From Saprospiraceae bacterium (GTDB lineage: Bacteria; Bacteroidota; Bacteroidia; Chitinophagales; Saprospiraceae), in NCBI GenBank assembly GCA_020630495.1, contig JAHDBH010000005.1, positions 7,317-71,316 on the forward strand: a stretch of DNA of 64,000 nucleotides, written 5' to 3'. The notes below the pieces were generated by a model that saw only the letters and a list, made by a program, of their open reading frames with translations, searched no databases and had not been told where the DNA came from. The position numbers were made by a program, and so were the translations under genes. Below are positions 10,174 through 19,458 of this stretch, one piece after another (within the stretch, counting starts at the first letter, position 1; each line of letters opens with the position of its first letter).

Positions 10174-10905
10174 ATGGCAGATTGGTTTGAAGATTGGTTT
10201 GACAGTGAGTATTATCACCTGCTATATGCACATAGGGATGAGACGGAGGCGAGACGATTTCTGGAAGATCTCGTTGCATCACTCAGTCCATCACCAGATG
10301 CGATGATGCTAGATCTAGCGTGTGGTAAGGGTCGGCATACACGGACGCTTGCAGCTATGGGATATGATGTGATCGGAGTAGATCTGAGTCCATCGAGCAT
10401 ACTTTACGCTCAGCAGTACGAGACGGAGAGATTGCGATTTTTTACGCACGATATGCGCCTTATATTCAGACCTGAGTACTTTGACTATGTCTTTAATTTC
10501 TTCACCAGCTTTGGATACTTTGAGCATGATGATGATCATTCCAAGGCTATTGAGAGTATCGCTCATTCGCTGAAGCCGGGTGGCGTATTTCTCATAGATT
10601 ATTTGAATTCTCCGCGAGTCGCATCGCAGCTTGTATTTCACGATGAGATCACTCGGGAGGGTGTTCACTTTGACATGAAGCGGGCACTCCTCGCGGGATA
10701 CTTTGTCAAGGACATTACTATCACTGATGGTGATCAAGTGATGACGCATCAGGAGCGAGTACGAGCCTTTGAGCTAGAAGACTTGACTCTGATGATAGAA
10801 GATGCTGGGATGACGGTTGAGAAGGTCTATGGTGACTATGATCTGTCTACCTATGATAGGTCCAGCTCCTCGCGCATGATCATCCAAGCTCGCAGGTCAT
10901 CTTGA
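10174..10905 (+). CDS. Class I SAM-dependent methyltransferase
   Basis: MMLDLACGKGRHTRTLAAMGYDVIGVDLS motif I. Confidence 0.88.
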   Translation: MADWFEDWFDSEYYHLLYAHRDETEARRFLEDLVASLSPSPDAMMLDLACGKGRHTRTLAAMGYDVIGVDLSPSSILYAQQYETERLRFFTHDMRLIFRPEYFDYVFNFFTSFGYFEHDDDHSKAIESIAHSLKPGGVFLIDYLNSPRVASQLVFHDEITREGVHFDMKRALLAGYFVKDITITDGDQVMTHQERVRAFELEDLTLMIEDAGMTVEKVYGDYDLSTYDRSSSSRMIIQARRSS

Positions 10906-11483
10906 GCATAGATGAGCAGATATTTCATTGGATCAACACTGGCTGGACGAGTGATGTGCTAGATGCAGTAGCGCCATGGCTGCGTGAAGCGGAGCACTGG
11001 ATACCGCTTTACCTCGTCATCGCTGCGTACATGATCTTGCGATATCGTAAGCGCGCTTTGCCAGCGATAGCAGCTATACTTCTGTGTTTTGGTCTTACGG
11101 ATGTGATCAGTAGCCGAGTACTGAAGCCGCTGGTGGAGCGACCTCGACCATGTCACGTCATGGTGGAAGATGCGATAGAGCTGAGAGTTCATTGTGGCAG
11201 TGGATACAGCTTTACTAGTAGTCATGCGACCAATCACTTTGGCTTTGCCACGATACTTACCATGCTGCTAGCGACTGGAGTCAGTCGTAGGGTACTGCTT
11301 GGGAGCGCATCTTTCCTATGGGCGGGTAGCATTTCACTATCACAGGTATATGTAGGCGTGCACTATCCTTTGGACATAGTAGCGGGAGCAGTATTGGGTA
11401 CAATATTAGCCTTGCTGGTGCATCATATTTATATCACTTTTACGCCTTCATCATGGCTGATGAGGCCTAGACTTTCTGTGTGA
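10902..11483 (+). CDS. PAP2-family phosphatase
   Basis: KPLVERPRPC, SFTSSHATNHFGF, YVGVHYPLDIVAG PAP2 signature motifs. Confidence 0.92.
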   Translation: MSIDEQIFHWINTGWTSDVLDAVAPWLREAEHWIPLYLVIAAYMILRYRKRALPAIAAILLCFGLTDVISSRVLKPLVERPRPCHVMVEDAIELRVHCGSGYSFTSSHATNHFGFATILTMLLATGVSRRVLLGSASFLWAGSISLSQVYVGVHYPLDIVAGAVLGTILALLVHHIYITFTPSSWLMRPRLSV

Positions 11484-12214
11484 ATCCAGCTATTTCTATT
11501 CTTCTTCTCATTGGTATCGTCGTCCTCGGCGGTCTGCTGGCACAGTGGTTGCCATGGTCTGAGCATAAGTCCTTGTGGAAGCAGCGAGTCATTCCATTTA
11601 CAGGTGCCTTTCTACTCGGAGTAGTGATCCTTCATATTTTTCCCGAGGTGTATCACGGTACGGAGCGTACAGTAGCACTTTTTGTATTGTTAGGATTTGG
11701 GATTCAGATAGTCTTGGATGTATTCTCCAAAGGGATAGAGCATGGCCATATTCATATCCAGTCCGATCATATGTCTAAGCAAGTGACAAGTATTCTGCTC
11801 GCGCTGAGTGTACATGCTTTTCTAGAAGGATTGCCTCTGAGTAGTGGTAGCGAGTCATTGCATCAGCATGACCATCATCACAGTTATCTCTGGGCGGTAG
11901 TGTTTCACAAGTTGCCTGCGGCCTTTACTCTTGCGACGATGCTGCGTATGATCTATCGTAAAAGTATAAAGGGCTGGCTGCTCTTGCTCGTCTTTGCCGT
12001 CATGACACCACTCGGGCAGCTTGTAGGTATTTGGATAGATATATCAAGCTCCGCCTACGCTTACATCATGGCCCTTGTGGCAGGCAGTCTACTGCACGTG
12101 TCTACTACGATCATATTTGAAATAGACTCTAAGGGATCTCACGACATATCGCTAGATCGATTAGCGGCCATAGCTCTAGGGCTACTGGTAGCTTATCTAT
12201 CTATAGCACTTTAA
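11480..12214 (+). CDS. ZIP family metal transporter
   Basis: GTG start; His-rich loop HQHDHHHS, SVHAFLEGLPL and HKLPAAFTLATML ZIP TM4/TM5 motifs. Confidence 0.85.
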   Translation: MNPAISILLLIGIVVLGGLLAQWLPWSEHKSLWKQRVIPFTGAFLLGVVILHIFPEVYHGTERTVALFVLLGFGIQIVLDVFSKGIEHGHIHIQSDHMSKQVTSILLALSVHAFLEGLPLSSGSESLHQHDHHHSYLWAVVFHKLPAAFTLATMLRMIYRKSIKGWLLLLVFAVMTPLGQLVGIWIDISSSAYAYIMALVAGSLLHVSTTIIFEIDSKGSHDISLDRLAAIALGLLVAYLSIAL

Positions 12215-12234
12215 TACACTCTACGCTTACACTT

Positions 12235-13116
12235 ATGAATGTACTCGACGGTAAAGGACTCGCCACACAGATCAAAGCAGAGATTGCGCTCAAAGTGGAG
12301 GCAATGGTGGCCCAAGGAAAGCGACGACCTCACCTTGCGGCTGTCTTAGTGGGAGATGATCCCGCTAGCCACGTCTATGTGCGCAATAAGGTAAGGAGCT
12401 GCGAGAAGTCAGGCTTTGAGTCTACGCTCGTGCGACTTCCAAATACTGTGACACAGCAGGAACTGATGCAAAAGATCCATGAGCTCAATGCAGACGATAC
12501 CATAGATGGATTCATAGTCCAGCTGCCCTTGCCAAAGCACATTGATGACGAGGCAGTCACTCTTGCCATCGATTATCGCAAGGATGTAGATGGCTTTCAT
12601 CCGATGAATTTTGGCCGCATGGCTCTTGGCTTGAGTTGCTATGTGCCAGCTACACCGCTTGGTATCATCACCATGCTAGAGCGATATGGTGTGGAGACCT
12701 CAGGTAAGTCGTGCGCAGTCATAGGTAGAAGTAATATCGTAGGTACTCCGATCAGCATTCTTCTATCACGAAAGGCGCTTGTAGGTAATGCCACAGTGAC
12801 TCTGGTGCATAGCCGCAGCAAGGGCGCCGCCGAGATTCTCAAGCAGAGCGATATCATCATAGCCGCCATAGGTATACCGCATTACCTCACGGCAGACCTG
12901 GTGAAGGAAGGTGCTGTAGTCATAGACGTAGGTATCAATCGGGTAGAAGATCCTGCGGCTAAGCGCGGATACAGGCTGGTGGGTGATGTAGACTATGGGG
13001 CTGTAGCGCCCAAATGCTCCTACATCACACCTGTCCCTGGAGGAGTAGGCCCCATGACCGTGACAGCGCTCCTGATGAATACTCTCAAGGCGGCGACTCA
13101 CGAAATATATAAGTGA
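12235..13116 (+). CDS. folD: Methylenetetrahydrofolate dehydrogenase/cyclohydrolase
   Basis: VGDDPASHVYVRNKVRSCEKSGF, GFIVQLPLPKHID, VIGRSNIVGTPIS, PVPGGVGPMTVTALL. Confidence 0.97.
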   Translation: MNVLDGKGLATQIKAEIALKVEAMVAQGKRRPHLAAVLVGDDPASHVYVRNKVRSCEKSGFESTLVRLPNTVTQQELMQKIHELNADDTIDGFIVQLPLPKHIDDEAVTLAIDYRKDVDGFHPMNFGRMALGLSCYVPATPLGIITMLERYGVETSGKSCAVIGRSNIVGTPISILLSRKALVGNATVTLVHSRSKGAAEILKQSDIIIAAIGIPHYLTADLVKEGAVVIDVGINRVEDPAAKRGYRLVGDVDYGAVAPKCSYITPVPGGVGPMTVTALLMNTLKAATHEIYK

Positions 13117-13949
13117 TGTCTTCCATCGCACACTATGTTACTCTAGAGGCTTCGGCAGCTCATGCAGACCTACTAGCTCATGCGGCCTACTTGGCTTGTG
13201 CGGGTACTCAAGAGACGGATGACTTTGTGCATGTGTTTTTTGAAGGGGAGGCATACGATCAAGAGGCCAAGGCATGGACTGCGCTTCTAGAGCAGATGGA
13301 TATAAGCTATTGCCTGTATTGTATGATTCCTCGCAACTGGAATCAAGCCTGGGAAGACAGTTTTCAGCCTGTACAGATCGGCGATATCTGCCGTATCAGA
13401 GCGAGCTTTCATGATCAGGTCGATCAGGATGACGTGCATGAGATCATAGTGGATCCTAAGATGGCATTTGGTACAGGTCATCATGAGACTACTAGTATGA
13501 TGATTGCTCAGATGTCTAAAATTGATCTAGCTGATAAGACAGTGCTGGACTATGGCTGTGGTACAGGTGTGCTCGCCATCTTCGCTGAGATGCGTGGAGC
13601 TCGATCCATAGACGCGATCGACTATGATATACACTCTTACGATAGCACCTCAGAAAATGCCCAGCTCAATCGGTGTAAATCCATCCAGGCTTATCATGGC
13701 GATCTGGAAGTAGCTCCTGCAGATACCTATGAGCTAATCTTAGCTAATATCAACCGAGGAGTCCTAGAAAAGCGAATCCCCGATCTATGTAATATGCTTG
13801 AGCCAAATGGTCAGTTACTGATCTCTGGCATCCTACTCACTGATTACAGCCTGATACGTGAAGTGGCGAGAAAGACAGATCTGCGACTGGATAGCGTGGA
13901 GCTCACAGGTGATTGGCTTTGCATGGTCTGGACTAGGATAGATGCGTAG
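13113..13949 (+). CDS. prmA: Ribosomal protein L11 methyltransferase
   Basis: IVDPKMAFGTGHHETTSMM, VLDYGCGTGVLAI, LILANINRGVLE. Confidence 0.95.
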   Translation: MMSSIAHYVTLEASAAHADLLAHAAYLACAGTQETDDFVHVFFEGEAYDQEAKAWTALLEQMDISYCLYCMIPRNWNQAWEDSFQPVQIGDICRIRASFHDQVDQDDVHEIIVDPKMAFGTGHHETTSMMIAQMSKIDLADKTVLDYGCGTGVLAIFAEMRGARSIDAIDYDIHSYDSTSENAQLNRCKSIQAYHGDLEVAPADTYELILANINRGVLEKRIPDLCNMLEPNGQLLISGILLTDYSLIREVARKTDLRLDSVELTGDWLCMVWTRIDA

Positions 13950-14088
13950 AGCGCTTGCGACTGCTACACCTATGGCTTGATTTACTGGCTGTGGTCCAGT
14001 AGATGCCTTGTGTAGGATTGTTTTCTGTCGTGGTAAGGCACCATCGTGCAATACGTTGAGGAACCATAAGTGCGATCCTTGGATGCCT

Positions 14089-14667
14089 CTACACAGTGAT
14101 CCTGTGGACAGCGAGATGCTCTGCCAGCTGTGCCAGTGGCAAGCCTACGATATTAGTATATGATCCTTCTATACGTGTCACTCGTGCATGGCCGATCCAG
14201 TCCTGTATGCCATAGCCACCCGCCTTGTCATAGGGTCTATACGTGCTGATATAGTATTCCAGATCCGCTTTGCTGAGATTCATCATAGTGACATTGGTCT
14301 CGCAGGAGAACTGCTGGTGATCCATTCCGAGTCGTATGCTTACACCTGTGATGACTTGGTGGCATTTGCCCGACAGGGCTCTCAACATCTCGCTAGCCTC
14401 AGTAGCATCAGCTGGCTTAGCATAGCTCACACCATCGAGAAGTACCATTGTATCTGCTGCTATGATGATTGCCTCACTATATAGCTGCTGTGCAGCGAGC
14501 GACTTACGCGCGGCGATGTCCTCTGCCCATTGCGCTGGTGCCAATCGTGGATCGGGCGTCTCGTCTATATCAGCAGCGCGTACCGTAAAGTCGCCGCATA
14601 TCATGGCCAGTAGCTCGCGTCGCCGAGGTGACTGAGAGGCGAGGATGATGGGATACTTATATGTCAT
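14089..14667 (-). CDS. maf: Maf-like nucleotide pyrophosphatase
   Basis: IILASQSPRRRELLAM, IIIAADTMVLLDG, LSGKCHQVITGV, KAGGYGIQDW; start moved to 14667. Confidence 0.95.
   Translation of the reverse strand: MTYKYPIILASQSPRRRELLAMICGDFTVRAADIDETPDPRLAPAQWAEDIAARKSLAAQQLYSEAIIIAADTMVLLDGVSYAKPADATEASEMLRALSGKCHQVITGVSIRLGMDHQQFSCETNVTMMNLSKADLEYYISTYRPYDKAGGYGIQDWIGHARVTRIEGSYTNIVGLPLAQLAEHLAVHRITV
14363..14379 (+). repeat. Dispersed hairpin motif, loop variant: CATTT-GCCC-GACA-GGGC
   Basis: Direct read; loop GACA; overlaps conserved Maf LSGK motif on the other strand. Confidence 0.55.
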
Positions 14668-15572
14668 AGTGGTACGTATACTAGGAGCAAAAGGAAGAGT
14701 AGGGCCATGAACATAGCATGCTTGGTCCACATACTGGCCTTGGCATATTCAAAGGCAGTACGTGCCCTCCAGCCGTAGATCCACGCGATACCCATAGGCA
14801 CTAGTATAAAGCATATCAGATACATGCCGTGTAGGCCATTACCAGCGCTGAGGAGTATGCCTACCAGATACATCACCGCCGCGAAGATGATCGCAAGCCA
14901 TATTCCTGCTATGACTCGTGCTTGAGCTTCTCCTACGACCACGGGAAGTGTATGCTGTCCTACTTGTCGGTCACCAGGTAGATCTTCGAGATCTTTGATG
15001 ATTTCTCTGTAGAGAGTCACAGCAAATGCCAGCCCGACGTAGCATACTATCCAGTCTGTGGTCCCTGCTGGCAGGAGTGTCAGATCACCGAGTGAATCCG
15101 CCACCTGCACGGGTAACCACACCACATAAGCGCATAGGGCGGCAATCATGATATTTCCAAGTAGCGGTATCCCTTGACCGTAAGCATTGTACAGATACAA
15201 TACTAGTACTACGACGAGTGCGGTAGGAATTGGCCATATCAAGCGGTAGTAAATGCATGTGATGACCGCCAAGATCACGGCGACTGCAACAAGACCCCAT
15301 ATGAGCTTGCGAGCGCTAGATTCTGTGACCTTGTGACCTATCATCCGAGTCTGTGGATTGTTGATCTCGTCGGCAAGCTGGTCCTTGAGGTCATTGTGTG
15401 CATATCCTGCCCCAGCTATCATGCTGATAATGAGGCTGATGATAGATGCTAGTGGAAGTGAAAATTGAAGTGTAGATGTGCTGGCATCTTCTAGATAGAT
15501 CTGGATGATGCAGACGGTAGCCGTCATCACGAAAAGATTGGGCAGTCTGAGGAGCCGTATCGTATGGATCAT
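14664..15572 (-). CDS. UbiA-family prenyltransferase (geranylgeranylglycerol-phosphate geranylgeranyltransferase-like)
   Basis: GYAHNDLKDQLADEINNPQTRMIG (NDxxDxxxD) and DLEDLPGDRQVGQHTLPV (DxxxDxxxxxxTLP) motifs. Confidence 0.88.
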   Translation of the reverse strand: MIHTIRLLRLPNLFVMTATVCIIQIYLEDASTSTLQFSLPLASIISLIISMIAGAGYAHNDLKDQLADEINNPQTRMIGHKVTESSARKLIWGLVAVAVILAVITCIYYRLIWPIPTALVVVLVLYLYNAYGQGIPLLGNIMIAALCAYVVWLPVQVADSLGDLTLLPAGTTDWIVCYVGLAFAVTLYREIIKDLEDLPGDRQVGQHTLPVVVGEAQARVIAGIWLAIIFAAVMYLVGILLSAGNGLHGMYLICFILVPMGIAWIYGWRARTAFEYAKASMWTKHAMFMALLFLLLLVYVPL

Positions 15573-15573
15573 A

Positions 15574-16077
15574 CTACCAGAGATTCTTGGCCTTGAGGAC
15601 ATGCTCGCAGAGCAGTCGCACGCAACCCTTGCCACCAGGTGTCTCCAGCACCACATCAGCAGCTTCGCGGACTTCTGTGGCAGCATCGGCTGGGCAAGCA
15701 CCTATACCTGCCGCTTGGATACACTTGATATCTAGGATGTCATCCCCTATGTACAGCACATCATCAGCGGAAATGTCACGTCTGGCAAGTATGTCTTGCA
15801 TGATCGGAAGCTTGTCATGAGCTTGCAAGTGTACTTCCTGAGCTCCCAGAGCGAGAAATCGATCTCGGACGCCGAGCGAACTTCCGCCTGTGATGATATA
15901 GATTTCCACACCACTCTTGATGGCTCGGCGGAGGGCATAGCCATCCCGCACATTCATCTGGCGGAGATATTCGCCTGATTCAGTAAGTAGGATAGTACCA
16001 TCAGTAAATACACCATCTACGTCCATCACAAGAGCTCGTGTGGTCGCTAAGCGGCGGTGGTAGTCTGAGTCTGTCAT
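15574..16077 (-). CDS. kdsC: HAD phosphatase, KdsC-like (3-deoxy-D-manno-octulosonate 8-phosphate phosphatase)
   Basis: LVMDVDGVFTDGTI, ITGGSS, YIGDDILDI; start at 16077. Confidence 0.88.
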   Translation of the reverse strand: MTDSDYHRRLATTRALVMDVDGVFTDGTILLTESGEYLRQMNVRDGYALRRAIKSGVEIYIITGGSSLGVRDRFLALGAQEVHLQAHDKLPIMQDILARRDISADDVLYIGDDILDIKCIQAAGIGACPADAATEVREAADVVLETPGGKGCVRLLCEHVLKAKNLW

Positions 16078-16078
16078 C

Positions 16079-16324
16079 CTACTGATTGTCTCTCCACTCG
16101 TAGACCCACTTAGCTTGGATGAGCTCCAGATGGCTCTCGCTGCTTTGATCGCGCGTGCCTTCAAAGTTGTCAATCTCCAAGATCCAAGAGAGCAGATCTG
16201 TAAATCTGATGCGATAGATCTTGCTCTCTCCAAAGTCATCTCCAAATCTCTCGTAGAGTTTCATCGCTATATCCTCATGATCTGTCCAGTGGATAGGAAA
16301 GTCGTCTATGTCCTCAAATCCCAT
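16079..16324 (-). CDS. iscX: Fe-S cluster assembly protein IscX
   Basis: IHWTDHEDIAMKLYERFGD ... IRFTDLLSWILEIDNFEG ... ESHLELIQAKWVYE, characteristic small acidic IscX. Confidence 0.92.
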   Translation of the reverse strand: MGFEDIDDFPIHWTDHEDIAMKLYERFGDDFGESKIYRIRFTDLLSWILEIDNFEGTRDQSSESHLELIQAKWVYEWRDNQ

Positions 16325-16330
16325 ATGCGT

Positions 16331-16672
16331 CTAGTGTTCGTGTCCTATGATTTGTGATTGATCGGGTATCTCGACTTCTATGACGGCGTCCTCGTCCAGT
16401 ATGATGCACTGGCAGCCTAGTCGAGATTCAAGTCTAGGGTCTATAGCTCGATCTATGAAGTCCTCCTCCTTATCTGAGATCTCCTCCAGTACGTCCTCGC
16501 CCTGGTGGACGTATACATGACATGTGCTGCATGCGCATACACCACCACAGTTATGATTGAGATGGACGTCGTGGTCCTCTGTAATCTCCAGGATGCTGTA
16601 TCCTTTGAAGTCTCCAGAGACTTCCTTGGACTTTATCGACTTATCCTGAAAAGTAAATACTATTTTCGCCAT
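16331..16672 (-). CDS. fdx: 2Fe-2S ferredoxin (ISC/adrenodoxin type)
   Basis: HNCGGVCACSTCHVYV CxxxxxCxxC cluster motif plus distal Cys (RLGCQCI). Confidence 0.93.
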   Translation of the reverse strand: MAKIVFTFQDKSIKSKEVSGDFKGYSILEITEDHDVHLNHNCGGVCACSTCHVYVHQGEDVLEEISDKEEDFIDRAIDPRLESRLGCQCIILDEDAVIEVEIPDQSQIIGHEH

Positions 16673-16696
16673 GTAGAGCCTTATAATTTATGCTCA

Positions 16697-16722
16697 GAAC
16701 AGCACCTAGCGGGGTGCAGTTC
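16697..16722. other. Perfect-but-one intergenic hairpin GAACaGCACC-TAGCGG-GGTGCaGTTC
   Basis: Inverted repeat read directly in fdx/AAA divergent intergenic region. Confidence 0.6.
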
Positions 16723-16739
16723 ACCGATATGAATGGTCT

Positions 16740-16758
16740 GCGGCGTCTCAAGAGCCGC
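16740..16758. other. Second intergenic hairpin GCGGC-GTCTCAAGA-GCCGC
   Basis: 5-bp inverted repeat with 9-nt loop in the same divergent intergenic region. Confidence 0.4.
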
Positions 16759-16818
16759 TGACGCTGCCTAAGTCACTAAATAATAGCTAATTTTCGCTCG
16801 TAAAAGTAGCGTCTACAG

Positions 16819-19458
16819 ATGGAAGAAGTACAGAAACAATCAACGAGCAAGACCTACCGCTTCAAAGAACTTAAGGTTTACAGCAGCACCGAGTGGCTAG
16901 CTGATAATCAGAAGAAGTATCGTCAGGTCTTTGATAGGTATGACACGAGCTATATCTATGCCGAGCTGTCATTTGTCAACAAGCTCTACGATGAAGAGTC
17001 GTGGGAGGTCAATGTGCAGCTCAAGTGCTACGAGCAAGCTAGCACCAATCGAGAGATCTGTGCGCTCAATGTGCAGCGTAAGATCAGCAAGCACGAGCAC
17101 ATCTCCTTTGTCAGGGAGGGCTGGGGCAATAAGAAAGAAGGGGTCTTCTGGAAGAAGGGTACCTACTTCTGGGAAGCCTATATCGACGGATCCTTGGTCG
17201 CGACGAAGTATTTCTACGTGGAGGATCAGGGTGAATTTGGCATAGAGCCAAATGAAACCTACGTCAAAGTCAAATCGCTCAAGACCTATGAGGGACAATA
17301 CGATGATGTAAACGAAGATGACCGAAAATACTATAGTGTCTACAGCTCAGATGAGACTCGCTATATCTATACGGAGATCCTTCTGGCTAATCTCAATCTG
17401 GAGCAGAAGTGGCACTGTGAGCTCTTTGTAAAGTTCTACAATGAAGCTCGCGAGCTCAAAGGCCAGGTAGTGCGCCTCAATAAAGTCGAGGAAGGACAAG
17501 AATATATCCGAGTATCTGCGGGCTGGGGCAGTAATATCAAGGGGAGTTGGAGATATGGGGCGTATACCTGTGAAATCATCTTCATGGACCGGCTGCTGGC
17601 TACGGTCCCATTTGAGGTAGATGAAGACTATGAGGATGGATATCCTATGGTCAGACTCCCTGGAGAGCCCTATCCCAAGATTCTCATCAATGAAGAGACT
17701 GAGAAAGAATCCTTTGATGAGCTCATGAGTAAGATGGATCGACTGATAGGACTCGAGGAGATCAAAAGCAAGATACGCGATCAAGCTAAGTACATCCAGT
17801 TTGTCAAGTTGCGCAAGGACAGAGGCTTCAAGGAAGAAGAAGACATCAACGTACACAGTGTCTTTATAGGAAACCCTGGCACAGGCAAGACGACCGTAGC
17901 GCGTATGCTCGGTAAGATCTATCGTGAGATGGGTGTGCTCACACGTGGACACGTGGTGGATGTAGATCGCGTGGATCTGGTAGGCGAGTACATAGGACAG
18001 ACAGCACCAAAAGTCAAAGCAGTCCTAGAGAAAGCAGCTGGCGGAGTACTATTTATCGATGAGGCTTACAGTCTTGCAAGGGCTAAGGATGATAGCAAGG
18101 ACTTTGGTAGAGAAGTGATAGAGATGCTCGTCAAGGAGATGAGTGACGGATCAGGTGATATGGTCGTAGTAGTGGCGGGCTACCCTCAGGAGATGAAGAC
18201 TTTTCTTGACAGTAATCCTGGGTTGAAGTCAAGATTTAAGCTCTACTACGAGTTTCCCGATTATTTGCCAGATGAGCTCATGCTGATCACACAGTACGCC
18301 TGTCAGGACAGAGAAGTCACCCTATCACCAGAGGCAGAAGAAGCCTTGAGACTCATTGTGACCAATTCATTCAGAGATAGAGATCGCAGCTTTGGCAATG
18401 CTCGCTTCATCAATGATCTAGTGGAGAAGGCCAAGATTAATCTGGGACTGCGAGTGATGCAGGCAGAGGACCCAGAGAGCCTAGGCCGAGAAGCTCTGAG
18501 TACCATATTGCCTTCTGATATAGATGGGGTAAACATCGCATTTGCGCGAAAGCGCCTACGCCTACCCATAGATCAGGCCCTGCTCGACGAAGCTCTCGCA
18601 GAGCTAGATGATATGATCGGAATGTCGCAGATCAAGAAGGATATCAAGGAAACCGCACGACTGGTGAGATATCATCTCGAGTCAGGAAAAGATGTGCTCA
18701 ATCGCTTCTATCTGCACTCGCTCTTCGTGGGAAATCCGGGCACTGGTAAGACGACCGTGGCACGTATATTGACTAAAATATACAAGGCCCTCGGCATCCT
18801 TGAGCGCGGGCATATGATCGAAACCGATCGACAAGGTCTGGTAGCTGGATACGTAGGGCAGACGGCGATCAAGACAGCCGAGCGGATAGACGAGGCCAAT
18901 GGTGGCGTGCTCTTTATTGATGAAGCCTACGCACTCAATCGCCAGACGTCGAGTATGGGTGATTTTGGGGATGAAGCCGTGCAGACACTACTCAAGCGCA
19001 TGGAAGATCAGCGCGGGGAGTTCTTTGTCTTTGCAGCCGGATATCCAGACAATATGGAGGCATTCCTCAAGATGAATCCTGGTCTCAGCTCCAGATTTGA
19101 TCGCACCTTCCAGTTTGATGATTACAGCGCAGCAGAGCTGCATGAAATCGCGGTGCTCATGCTCAGCAAACAAGATCTGCGACTCAGTCCAGAGGCGAGC
19201 GAGCACCTGCAGCGTTATATCAATTATATCCATGTCTATAGGGATAAGTACTTTGGTAATGCTCGAGTGATAAGAAAGCTCGTTGACGACCTCATGAAGC
19301 AGCAAAATCTTCGCCTGGCGGATGTCTCGGTCGAGGAGCGAGACTCCATAGATCCACTACTGATCACAGCGGATGATGTAGCATTCTTTGAGACGGACAA
19401 GTACAAGTCTGGATTTGACAAGCGCGGCATAGGCTTCCGCAAAGCCTCTCAGCGCTGA
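16819..19458 (+). CDS. AAA family ATPase with two CbbX-like AAA modules and two N-terminal beta-rich repeat domains
   Basis: Two Walker A (GNPGTGKTTVARML, GNPGTGKTTVARIL) and two Walker B (GVLFIDEAYSLAR, GVLFIDEAYALNR); N-terminal repeats each with EGWGNKKEGVFWKKGTYFWEAYIDGSLVAT / AGWGSNIKGSWRYGAYTCEIIFMDRLLAT. Confidence 0.93.
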   Translation: MEEVQKQSTSKTYRFKELKVYSSTEWLADNQKKYRQVFDRYDTSYIYAELSFVNKLYDEESWEVNVQLKCYEQASTNREICALNVQRKISKHEHISFVREGWGNKKEGVFWKKGTYFWEAYIDGSLVATKYFYVEDQGEFGIEPNETYVKVKSLKTYEGQYDDVNEDDRKYYSVYSSDETRYIYTEILLANLNLEQKWHCELFVKFYNEARELKGQVVRLNKVEEGQEYIRVSAGWGSNIKGSWRYGAYTCEIIFMDRLLATVPFEVDEDYEDGYPMVRLPGEPYPKILINEETEKESFDELMSKMDRLIGLEEIKSKIRDQAKYIQFVKLRKDRGFKEEEDINVHSVFIGNPGTGKTTVARMLGKIYREMGVLTRGHVVDVDRVDLVGEYIGQTAPKVKAVLEKAAGGVLFIDEAYSLARAKDDSKDFGREVIEMLVKEMSDGSGDMVVVVAGYPQEMKTFLDSNPGLKSRFKLYYEFPDYLPDELMLITQYACQDREVTLSPEAEEALRLIVTNSFRDRDRSFGNARFINDLVEKAKINLGLRVMQAEDPESLGREALSTILPSDIDGVNIAFARKRLRLPIDQALLDEALAELDDMIGMSQIKKDIKETARLVRYHLESGKDVLNRFYLHSLFVGNPGTGKTTVARILTKIYKALGILERGHMIETDRQGLVAGYVGQTAIKTAERIDEANGGVLFIDEAYALNRQTSSMGDFGDEAVQTLLKRMEDQRGEFFVFAAGYPDNMEAFLKMNPGLSSRFDRTFQFDDYSAAELHEIAVLMLSKQDLRLSPEASEHLQRYINYIHVYRDKYFGNARVIRKLVDDLMKQQNLRLADVSVEERDSIDPLLITADDVAFFETDKYKSGFDKRGIGFRKASQR
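18539..18555 (+). repeat. Dispersed hairpin motif: CATTT-GCGC-GAAA-GCGC
   Basis: Direct read. Confidence 0.85.

Noticed and set aside
13833-14051. 72-aa minus ORF in the prmA-maf gap
   Set aside because: Mostly antisense to the prmA 3' end; no recognisable domain or start context
17234-17253. Hairpin TTTGGC-ATAGA-GCCAAATG, similar flank to the dispersed motif
   Set aside because: Stem is 3 bp plus flank pairing and the loop (TCTAT in canonical orientation) does not fit the G...A loop rule; probably chance
17347-17952. 201-aa minus ORF within the AAA ATPase gene
   Set aside because: Antisense to a well-supported CDS; typical shadow ORF
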